This document shows, one piece after another, positions 57,523 through 64,000 of a stretch of 64,000 nt of DNA. The stretch covers positions 5,580,001 to 5,644,000 of the forward strand of contig NZ_CP109496.1 of NCBI RefSeq assembly GCF_036231355.1, written 5' to 3'. A program made the translations under genes and the position numbers. How positions within the stretch are numbered: the first letter of the stretch is position 1; each line of letters opens with the position of its first letter. Source of the DNA: Streptomyces sp. NBC_01431 (GTDB taxonomy: Bacteria > Actinomycetota > Actinomycetes > Streptomycetales > Streptomycetaceae). The notes beneath the pieces are model-generated. The model saw nothing but the letters and a program-made list of their open reading frames with translations. It did not search any database and was not told the DNA's origin.

Positions 57523-59351
57523 CCGAGCACCAGCACCTCCAGAACGAGGTGCTGCGCGGTGAGTGGGGCTTCGACGGCATCATCGTCTCCGACTGGATGG
57601 CCGCCCGCTCCACCGTCGGCGCCATCCTCGGCGGGCTCGACATCGCGATGCCCGGCCCGGGGACCGTGTACGGCGACGCGCTGGCCGCGGCCGTGCGCAA
57701 GGGCGACGTCGAGGAGTCCACCGTCGACGAGGCGGTGCGCCACGTCCTGCGGCTCGCCGCCCGCGTCGGCCTCCTCGACGGAGTGGACCCCGCCGTCACC
57801 GACCCCCCGGCGCCCGTCGACGGCCGGGCACTGGCCCGCGAGGTCGCCCGCCGCGCCTTCGTCCTCGTACGCAACGAAGTGCGCGACCGGCGCCCCACCC
57901 TGCCCATCGACCCCGCCCGCGTCCGCACGCTTGCCCTCATCGGCGCCGCCGCCCGCGACGCCCGGGTGCTCGGCGGCGGCTCCGCGACCGTCTTCCCCGA
58001 GCACGTCATCTCGCCGCTCGCCGGACTGACCGCGGCCCTGCCCCAAGGCGCCCTGACGTACGCGGTCGGCGCCGACCCAAGCGACGAACTGGCCCCCGCC
58101 GCCCAGGGGTTCGAGCTGCGCGCCGTCTGTCGCGACGCCGACGGGAACGTCCTGGGCACCGGCTCGCTGCCCGGCGGGCAGGTCCAGTGGATCGGCGACG
58201 ACCTGCCCGCCGGGGTGACCCACGAGGCGCTGCACTCCGTCGAGGCCACCGGCACTTTCACCCCGCGCGAGAGCGGCGAGCACACCTTCGGTACGCGCGG
58301 CATCGGCGCGTTCGCACTCCGGGTCGACGGCCGCCTCCTGTGGGACGGCACGCAGGCGATGAGCGGCACCGCCGACCCGTTCGAGGCGTTCTTCGGCGCC
58401 CCCGCCGAACGCGGCCGCGCCCATCTCACCGAGGGCGTACCCGTCGAGGTGTCCCTGCTGCACCCCGTGCACAGGACGCCCGGCGCCCCGCTGGCGGCCG
58501 TGATGTTCTCGCTCACCCACCTCGGGCCGCGGCGCGACGGCGACGAGCTGATCGCCGAGGCCGTCGAGACCGCCCGCAACGCCGAGGTCGCCGTGGTGGT
58601 GGTCGCGACCACCGATCGCGTCGAGTCCGAGGGCTTCGACCGCCGCGACCTGTCCCTGCCCGGCCGCCAGGACGACCTCGTGCGGGCCGTCGCCGCCGCG
58701 AACCCCAACACCGTCGTGGTCGTCAACTCCGGCTCCCCGGTGGAACTCCCGTGGCGTGGCGACGTCGCGGCGGTGCTCCTGAGCTGGTTCCCCGGCCAGG
58801 ATGGCGGCGCCGCCCTCGCCGACGTGCTGCTCGGCCACACCGAACCCGGCGGCCGGCTCCCCACCACCTGGCCGACCGCCCTCACGGCCGCCCCGGTCAC
58901 CCAAGTCCAGCCGACGAGTGGTCAACTGCCTTACGCGGAAGGTCTGTTCATCGGCTACCGCGCCTACGACAAGGCGGCGGTGACTCCCGCATACCCCTTC
59001 GGGCACGGGTTCGGCTACACGAGCTGGGAGTACGAGTCCCTGGAGGTGACCCGCGCCCGCGCCAAGGTCCGCATCCGCAACACCGGTGGGCGCGCGGGCC
59101 GCGAGACCGTCCAGATCTACCTGGCCCCGGTCGCCGACACCGTGGAGCGGCCGGTGCGCTGGCTCGCCGGGTTCGCCAACGTCGAGGCCGCGGCCGGGGC
59201 ATCGGTGGAGGCCGACATCCCGCTGCGCGGGCGGGCGTTCGAGATCTGGGACCAGGCCGCATCCGAGTGGACCTTCGTCCCGGGCCAGTACGAGGTGCGG
59301 GCCTGTCACTCCCTGACGGATGTCCGCCTGACGGCCACGCTGGAGGTGTGA
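57519..59351 (+). pseudogene. GH3 beta-glucosidase, C-terminal fragment (frameshifted)
   Basis: The 610-residue frame continues the GH3 barrel with GEWGFDGIIVSDWMAARST, whose Asp25 is the expected nucleophile, then the C-terminal alpha/beta sandwich, an inserted PA14 domain (about 205-320, with ESGEHTFGTRGIGAFALRVD), and a fibronectin-III-like end. It overlaps the first frame as GTGA, so a GTG could start it, but no ribosome site is evident and the split cuts through the barrel. A one-base deletion or a sequencing error is the simplest view; re-initiated translation of two interacting pieces is the alternative. The intact enzyme would release glucose from beta-glucosides. Confidence 0.9.
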
Positions 59352-59377
59352 GGGGCCGCTCTGCGCGGGGCGGGGAG

Positions 59378-60274
59378 TCAGCCGGTCGCCGTCACCTTTC
59401 GGTAGGCGATCTCGGCGAGCCGGCTCTGGCCGTCCCTGCTCGGATGGAACCAGTCCCAGGGGCTCAACTGGCCGCCGCCGAAGTCGTAGTCGAAGACCGC
59501 GCCGCCGTCATAGCGGCAGGCGCGGTCCTCGGCGCACACGTCCTTGAGGACCGTGTTGTACGCCACGACCCGGTCGTACACCGCCGAGCGCCGCTCGGTC
59601 GCGGCGGCGCCCAGGTCGTCGGCGTCGGCCAGCATCGACTGGCAGATGCCCAGCTTCCAGATCTGCTTGCCCAGCGGGCTGCCCCGACCGGTCGACCACA
59701 GCCGCTTCAGATCGGGCACGCTCGACACGTACACCTGCGACTTCGGCGACACGGAGCGCAACTGGCGCAGGGCCGCCCGGAAGTCCGCGCGGAAGGAGGC
59801 CACCGGCGTCATGTCCGAGACGTCGTCGCGGCAGGCGTCGTTCGCCCCGGCCATCACGGTGACCAGGCCCGGGTGCTGCACCGCGGCCTGGCCCATCTGG
59901 GCGGGCAGATCGGCCATCCTGGCGCCGGTCTTCGCGAAGTTCCAGCTGTGCGCGGGGGCCGCCGGGCCGAGCAGCCGCAGGGCGAGCGAGTCGACCTGGG
60001 CGTCGCTTCCGGTCGCCCAGGAGACCTCGGGGCAGTCGGCGAGCACCGTACAGGCGTCGAAGCCGCGGGTGATGGAGTCGCCCACCGCGGCCAGTGACTT
60101 CGGACTGCGGTCCCACGTGGGGGTGGGGCTCGGCGACGGCTTCGCGGTGGCCGTCGCACGCGCGCCCGCGGGCCCGCCGTCGGACTGGCAGCCGGCGGTG
60201 ACGGCGAGGGCCGCCGCGGCGAGAAGGGCGGCGCCGGTGGTGCGGGCGCGACGGCTCCGGCGGCTGTCCGGCAT
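59378..60274 (-). CDS. SGNH/GDSL-family lipoprotein hydrolase
   Basis: The 298-residue lipoprotein (lipobox AVTAGC, Cys29) has the SGNH blocks: GDSITRGFDAC with Ser67, GARMADLPAQMG, block III MAGANDACRDD, and block V DWFHPS with the catalytic Asp and His. Typical substrates are lipids, short esters or acetylated sugars outside the cell. It starts at ATG 60274 with CGGAGGAG before it. A Ser/Pro linker (KPSPSPTPTW) follows the lipobox. It converges on the GH3 gene with 26 bp between stops. Confidence 0.9.
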   Translation of the reverse strand: MPDSRRSRRARTTGAALLAAAALAVTAGCQSDGGPAGARATATAKPSPSPTPTWDRSPKSLAAVGDSITRGFDACTVLADCPEVSWATGSDAQVDSLALRLLGPAAPAHSWNFAKTGARMADLPAQMGQAAVQHPGLVTVMAGANDACRDDVSDMTPVASFRADFRAALRQLRSVSPKSQVYVSSVPDLKRLWSTGRGSPLGKQIWKLGICQSMLADADDLGAAATERRSAVYDRVVAYNTVLKDVCAEDRACRYDGGAVFDYDFGGGQLSPWDWFHPSRDGQSRLAEIAYRKVTATG

Positions 60275-60494
60275 CCGGGCTCCTCCGTGCGGCAGTTGTG
60301 CGGCGGTCGTGCGGCGTTCCGGCGTCCTCGCGAGTGAAAGCTTGGTGTTCGAAGGCGCCCCGACCGACATTACGACATCCTTGGGACGGTTCCGCGCGGT
60401 AGCTTTGGCCCGTCCAGCCAGAGGAACCACGCCAGACGGATCCGGTAAATTACATCACGTCACATACTGTCCCTTTTCAGGAGATTAGCTCCCG
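60275..60494. other. 220-bp intergenic region between divergent genes
   Basis: It separates the SGNH lipoprotein from the DUF3145 transcription unit. The stretch 60440-60490 is unusually AT-rich for this genome (GGTAAATTACATCACGTCAC), likely the rightward promoter region. I could not assign hexamers with confidence. Confidence 0.4.
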
Positions 60495-60611
60495 ATGCTG
60501 TTTACTGTTGAACCCAGGGGCAGAATGTCAGGTGCTGTCCTGACCGGGAACGGCAGGGGCGCGAGGCCGCTGGGGAAGGCGAACCTCGAACCGCACTGGA
60601 GGTCCCGGTGA
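60495..60611 (+). CDS. Possible 38-residue leader peptide coupled to DUF3145
   Basis: A short frame starts at ATG 60495 with AGGAG 12 bp before and ends with GTGA overlapping the DUF3145 start. The peptide (MLFTVEPRGRMSGAVLTGNG at the start) has no recognisable motif. Third positions are only moderately GC-rich in the first 15 codons, so it may be chance. If real it would couple DUF3145 translation to an upstream signal. Confidence 0.3.
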   Translation: MLFTVEPRGRMSGAVLTGNGRGARPLGKANLEPHWRSR

Positions 60612-61102
60612 CGACACGTGGAGTTCTGTACGTCCACTCCGCCCCCCGCGCGCTCTGCCCGCACGTCGAATGGGCGGTGGGCGGCGTCCTGGGGGTGCGC
60701 GTCCAGCTCGACTGGATCCGCCAGCCCGCCTCGCCCGGCACCTGGAGAGCCGAGTTCTCCTGGCGGGGCGAGCCGGGCACCGCCTCCAAACTCGCCTCCG
60801 CGCTGCGCGGCTGGCACCTGCTGCGCTTCGAGGTCACGGCCGAGCCCTGCCCCACCGCTGAGGGCGAACGCTACAGCGCCACGCCCGACCTCGGCATCTT
60901 TCACGCCGTCACCGGAATGCACGGCGACATCCTGATCCCCGAGGACCGGCTGCGCGCCGCTCTCGCCCGGTCCGTCCAGGGCGAGACCGACCTGGAGGCC
61001 GAGATCGCCAAGCTGCTCGGCAAGCCCTGGGACGACGAGCTGGAGCCCTTCCGCTACGCGGGCGAGGGCGCCCCCGTCCGCTGGCTGCACCAGGTCGTCT
61101 GA
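60608..61102 (+). CDS. DUF3145 domain-containing protein
   Basis: The 164-residue protein matches the actinobacterial DUF3145 family from its start (VLYVHSAPRALCPHVEWA) through GTASKLASALRGWHLLRFEVT to the conserved GIFHAVTGMHGDILIPEDRLR and end PFRYAGEGAPVRWLHQVV. It is commonly located beside fabF/acpP, as here, which suggests a link with fatty acid synthesis, but no function is known. It starts at GTG 60608 with TGGAGG just upstream. Confidence 0.93.
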   Translation: MTTRGVLYVHSAPRALCPHVEWAVGGVLGVRVQLDWIRQPASPGTWRAEFSWRGEPGTASKLASALRGWHLLRFEVTAEPCPTAEGERYSATPDLGIFHAVTGMHGDILIPEDRLRAALARSVQGETDLEAEIAKLLGKPWDDELEPFRYAGEGAPVRWLHQVV

Positions 61103-61144
61103 CACCGCGGTCCGCGCCCACGGCCCCCATCCGCGTACGAAGAA

Positions 61145-61172
61145 GGGCCCCACCAAGAGGTGGGGCCCCTTT
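61145..61172. terminator. Bidirectional terminator between DUF3145 and fabF
   Basis: A perfect 10-bp stem GGGCCCCACC / GGTGGGGCCC (61145-61154 and 61159-61168) with loop AAGA is followed by CTTT on the plus strand. On the minus strand it follows the fabF stop by 22 bp and is followed by CTTCTTC. Confidence 0.88.
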
Positions 61173-61193
61173 CCGTCACCTACCGCGGCGGCG

Positions 61194-62456
61194 TCAGACC
61201 GAGCGGAAGGCCAGGACCACGTTGTGCCCGCCGAAGCCGAACGAGTTGTTGATCGCGGAGATCGAACCCTCGGGGAGCTTGCGGGGCTCGCTGCTCACCA
61301 GGGCCGGGTCGACCTCGTCGTCGAGGTTGTCGACGTTGATGGTCGGCGGGGCCACGCGGTGGTACAGGGCGAGGACCGTGGCGACGGTCTCGATGCCGCC
61401 CGCGCCGCCCAGGAGGTGACCGGTCATCGACTTCGTGGCGGAGACCGCCACATGGTCCAGCTCGTCGCCAAGGACCTTGCGCAGAGCCTTGATCTCGGCG
61501 ATGTCGCCCTGCGGGGTCGACGTGGCGTGCGCGTTGAGGTGGACCAGCTCGGCCGGCTTCAGGTCGGTCGAGTCGAGCAGGTTCTGCACCGCGGCGGCGA
61601 CGCCCCGGCCGGTCGGCTCGGGCTGCGCGATGTGGTGGCTGTCGGCGGAGAGGCCCTGGCCGAGCACCTCGCAGTAGACCCGCGCGCCGCGCTGGGCCGC
61701 GTGCTCGGCCGACTCCAGGACCACGACACCGGCGCCCTCGCCGAGGACGAAGCCGTCCCGGGCCTTGTCGTACGGGCGTGAAGCCTGCTCGGGGTGGTCG
61801 TTGTTCTTGGACATCGCCATCATGTTGGCGAACGCCGCGATGGGCAGCGGGTGGATGGCCGCCTCGGTGCCGCCGGCGACCACGACATCGGCGCGCCCGG
61901 TGCGGATCATCTCGACGGCGTACCCGATGGCCTCGGCGCCCGAGGCGCACGCGGAGACGGGGGTGTGGACGCCGGCGCGGGCGTTCACCTCAAGGCCGAC
62001 GTTGGCGGACGGGCCGTTCGGCATGAGCATGGGAACGGTGTGCGGGGAGACGCGGCGTACGCCCTTCTCCTTCAGCACGTCGTACTGGTCGAGCAGGGTG
62101 GTGACACCACCGATGCCCGAGGCGATGACCGTGCCCAGGCGCTCCGGCGCGATGCCGCCTTCGTCGCCCGCGGGGGCGGTGAAGCCGGCGTCCGCCCAGG
62201 CCTCCTTGGCCGCGATCAGTGCGAACTGCGCCGAGCGGTCGAGCTTGCGGGCCAGCGGCCGGGGCAGTACCTCGCCGGGGTCGACCGCCGCCGGAGCGGC
62301 GATGCGGACCGGCAGTTCGGCGAAGCGCTCGCCCTCGAGCGGGCGGACACCGGAGCGTCCCGCCAGCAGACCTTCCCAGGTCGAGGCCGAGTCGCCACCC
62401 AGCGGTGTGGTTGCGCCGATACCGGTGACGACCACGGTGCGATTGGTCGAGCTCAC
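61194..62456 (-). CDS. fabF: Beta-ketoacyl-ACP synthase II
   Basis: The 420-residue condensing enzyme elongates acyl-ACP with malonyl-ACP. The catalytic triad is complete: Cys170 (VSACASG), His310 (LNAHATSTPQGD) and His347 (KSMTGHLLGG). The start is GTG 62456, giving the normal N-terminus SSTNRTVVVTGIGATTPLGG; a GTG five codons upstream has no better ribosome site. It is the last gene of the fabD-fabH-acpP-fabF operon, 78 bp after acpP. Confidence 0.96.
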   Translation of the reverse strand: MSSTNRTVVVTGIGATTPLGGDSASTWEGLLAGRSGVRPLEGERFAELPVRIAAPAAVDPGEVLPRPLARKLDRSAQFALIAAKEAWADAGFTAPAGDEGGIAPERLGTVIASGIGGVTTLLDQYDVLKEKGVRRVSPHTVPMLMPNGPSANVGLEVNARAGVHTPVSACASGAEAIGYAVEMIRTGRADVVVAGGTEAAIHPLPIAAFANMMAMSKNNDHPEQASRPYDKARDGFVLGEGAGVVVLESAEHAAQRGARVYCEVLGQGLSADSHHIAQPEPTGRGVAAAVQNLLDSTDLKPAELVHLNAHATSTPQGDIAEIKALRKVLGDELDHVAVSATKSMTGHLLGGAGGIETVATVLALYHRVAPPTINVDNLDDEVDPALVSSEPRKLPEGSISAINNSFGFGGHNVVLAFRSV

Positions 62457-62534
62457 AGGAAATTTCTCCACGTGTGTAAGGGGCGTGAATCAGCGGCGCC
62501 ACCGCTGGGTGGCAGACCGAATTCAGGTCCTGAA

Positions 62535-62783
62535 TCAGTCCTGGTGCTTCAGGATGTAGCCGGCGGCGTCGCCGACGGTCTTGAGGTTCTTGACGTCCTC
62601 GTCGGGGATCTTGACGTCGAAGCGCTCTTCGGCGGCGACGACGACCTCGACCATGGACAGCGAGTCGACGTCCAGGTCGTCGGTGAAGGACTTGTCCAGC
62701 TGGACGTCCTCGACCGGGATGCCGGCGATCTCGTTGACGATCTCGGCGAGACCCTTGACGATCTCTTCCTGAGTGGCGGCCAT
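62535..62783 (-). CDS. acpP: Acyl carrier protein
   Basis: The 82-residue acidic protein carries growing acyl chains on a phosphopantetheine attached to Ser41 in DLDVDSLSMVEVV. It is of normal length and composition for the fatty acid synthase ACP. It lies between fabH (59 bp upstream) and fabF in the standard Streptomyces order. Confidence 0.98.
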   Translation of the reverse strand: MAATQEEIVKGLAEIVNEIAGIPVEDVQLDKSFTDDLDVDSLSMVEVVVAAEERFDVKIPDEDVKNLKTVGDAAGYILKHQD

Positions 62784-62842
62784 GTTGGCGCTCCTTCGGT
62801 GTTAATGCTTCGATTTACGGGCTTCCGGAAGATCCGGAGTGC

Positions 62843-63838
62843 CTAGGGGAGGGTAACGACCGTCGCGGCGTAAACGAGACCCGCCCCGAAGCCGATGACG
62901 AGCGCGGTGTCGCCGCTCTTCGCCTGTCCGGTCGCCAGGAGCCGCTCCATCGCGAGCGGGATCGAGGCGGCCGAGGTGTTGCCGGTGGTTTCCACGTCAC
63001 GCGCGACCGTAACGTGCTCCGGCAGTTTGAGAGTCTTCACCATCGAGTCGATGATCCGCATGTTGGCCTGGTGCGGAATGAAGACGTCCAGGTCGTCCGG
63101 GGTGATTCCGGCCGCGTCCAGCGCCTGCTGGGCGACCTTCGCCATCTCGAACACGGCCCAGCGGAACACCGCCTGGCCCTCCTGCGTGATCGCGGGGAAC
63201 TTGCCCGAGCTGTCGTACTCGTTCCACGGCACGGTCTGCTTGATGGTCTCCGACTTGTCGCCCTCGGAACCCCAGATGGTGGGGCCGATGGCCGGCTCGT
63301 CCGCGGGGCCCACGACCACCGCGCCCGCGCCGTCGCCGAACAGGAAGGCCGTCGCGCGGTCCTGGAGGTCGGTCAGGTCGCTGAGCCGCTCCACGCCGAT
63401 GACCAGGACGTACTCGGCGGAACCCTCGACGATCATGCCCTTGGCCAGGGTCAGGCCGTAGCCGAAGCCCGCGCAGCCGGCCGAGATGTCGAAGGCGGCC
63501 GCCTTGCCGGTGCCCAGCTTGTCGGCGATCTCGGTCGCCACCGCCGGGGTCTGCTTGAAGTGCGAGACGGTGGAGACGATCACCCCGCCGATCTGGTCGG
63601 CGGAGATCCCGGCGTCGGCGATGGCCTTGCCGGAGGCCTCGATCGACATCGCGGCCACGGTCTCCTCGGCGGAGGCCCAGTGGCGGGTGGCGATGCCGGA
63701 GCGCGAGCGGATCCACTCGTCGGAGGAGTCGATCGTCTCCAGGATCACCGCGTTGGGCACCACGCGCACGGGCCGGTAGCCACCCACGCCCATGATGCGG
63801 GCGTACGGGGCGCCCTTACTGGGCCGGATCTTCGACAT
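62843..63838 (-). CDS. fabH: Beta-ketoacyl-ACP synthase III
   Basis: The 331-residue initiating condensing enzyme joins acyl-CoA (in Streptomyces mostly branched-chain primers) with malonyl-ACP. Catalytic residues are present: Cys122 (ISAGCAGFGYG), His256 (IPHQANMR) and Asn287 (TTGNTSAAS). It follows fabD by 13 bp and has a ribosome site AAGGAGCG before the ATG at 63838. Confidence 0.97.
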   Translation of the reverse strand: MSKIRPSKGAPYARIMGVGGYRPVRVVPNAVILETIDSSDEWIRSRSGIATRHWASAEETVAAMSIEASGKAIADAGISADQIGGVIVSTVSHFKQTPAVATEIADKLGTGKAAAFDISAGCAGFGYGLTLAKGMIVEGSAEYVLVIGVERLSDLTDLQDRATAFLFGDGAGAVVVGPADEPAIGPTIWGSEGDKSETIKQTVPWNEYDSSGKFPAITQEGQAVFRWAVFEMAKVAQQALDAAGITPDDLDVFIPHQANMRIIDSMVKTLKLPEHVTVARDVETTGNTSAASIPLAMERLLATGQAKSGDTALVIGFGAGLVYAATVVTLP

Positions 63839-63851
63839 GGCTCTTCGCTCC

Positions 63852-64000
63852 TTAGGCGGATGCGTGCTCGGCGATGAGCGCGCGAGCCGCGTCGAGGTCG
63901 GCGGGGGTCTTCAGGGCGAGGGTCTTCACGCCCGGCATCGCCCGCTTGGCGAGCCCGGTCAGGGTGCCACCCGGGCACAGCTCGACCAGCGCCGTCGCAC
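63852..64000 (-). CDS. fabD: Malonyl-CoA:ACP transacylase, C-terminal end
   Basis: Only the last 48 codons are in the window, ending with TAA at 63852-63854. The retained end reads ATALVELCPGGTLTGLAKR and then ALIAEHASA, matching the FabD C-terminus, and the position before fabH in the fab operon supports this. The active-site Ser and His lie beyond the right edge. Confidence 0.9.
   Translation of the reverse strand, partial: ATALVELCPGGTLTGLAKRAMPGVKTLALKTPADLDAARALIAEHASA

Overview
This window is high-GC (roughly 72-73%) actinobacterial chromosome, and everything in it points to Streptomyces: GTG starts, strong third-position GC bias, and gene neighbourhoods that match my recollection of the Streptomyces coelicolor SCO2387-SCO2500 region (fabD-fabH-acpP-fabF, matB with a carboxyltransferase, mbl, a paired ABC exporter, hrdA, dnaG, dgt, nasA and nirBD). 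It is mostly conserved chromosomal arm-proximal or core DNA. I see no prophage, no complete insertion sequence, no CRISPR array and no large biosynthetic cluster.

Layout. Positions 1-3.7 kb hold the end of a winged-helix regulator and a three-gene carbohydrate ABC importer (binding lipoprotein plus two permeases). A KimA-like potassium/amino-acid permease, a VOC protein and a short-chain dehydrogenase follow. Positions 7.4-20 kb are an assimilatory nitrate/nitrite region: nirD, nirB and a NirB-like flavoprotein (one leftward operon with a GlnR-type operator in front), nasA, and a CbiX-type chelatase that fits siroheme supply. Interleaved are a class F sortase with a secreted His/Asp-rich repeat protein, a PLP class IV enzyme, an FMN reductase gene preceded by a perfect SoxR box, cutA, a GGCT-like protein and a YdcF/SanA-like protein. 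Positions 20-26 kb carry dgt, a ferredoxin reductase, dnaG and hrdA. Positions 26-31.8 kb carry two coupled ABC exporter half-transporters, xylulokinase and a small YtxH-like protein.

Positions 31.9-34.8 kb are the most accessory-looking part. Two tRNA-Asn and one tRNA-Met are followed by a small acetyltransferase gene coupled to an unrecognised 114-codon gene, an array of hairpin repeats, and a 59-codon gene behind a strong hairpin. Positions 34.8-46.7 kb hold a Tm-1-like (UPF0261) protein, an MFS exporter, a carboxyltransferase with matB (malonyl-CoA supply), a GAF-GAF kinase with a degenerate ATPase end, mbl, two hypotheticals, and an ECF41 sigma factor divergent from its carboxymuconolactone decarboxylase partner with ECF41-type promoters. 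Positions 46.8-51 kb hold MarR, a zinc-independent NADP oxidoreductase, Ohr, a proline iminopeptidase and a serine beta-lactamase-fold esterase. Positions 51-60 kb hold an EI24/CysZ-like membrane protein, a Met/His-rich membrane protein with a 30-bp minisatellite beside a PepSY protein (copper-like features), a secreted pyroglutamyl-peptidase-like protein whose nucleophile Cys is Ser, TetR, a GH3 beta-glucosidase split by a one-base frameshift, and an SGNH lipoprotein. The window closes with DUF3145 convergent on the fabF-acpP-fabH-fabD fatty acid synthase operon, whose fabD runs off the right edge.

The strongest non-obvious signals are regulatory: a perfect SoxR box, a four-half-site GlnR-like box, and an exact ECF41 promoter spaced TGTCACA-16-CGTC. 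The main structural oddities are the repeat protein/sortase F pair, the split GH3 gene, the Cys-to-Ser peptidase, the minisatellite gene and the hairpin array. I did not find convincing evidence for a wholly new multi-gene system. The best candidates for undescribed biology are the sortase F/repeat pair and the small genes at 33.4-34.4 kb.
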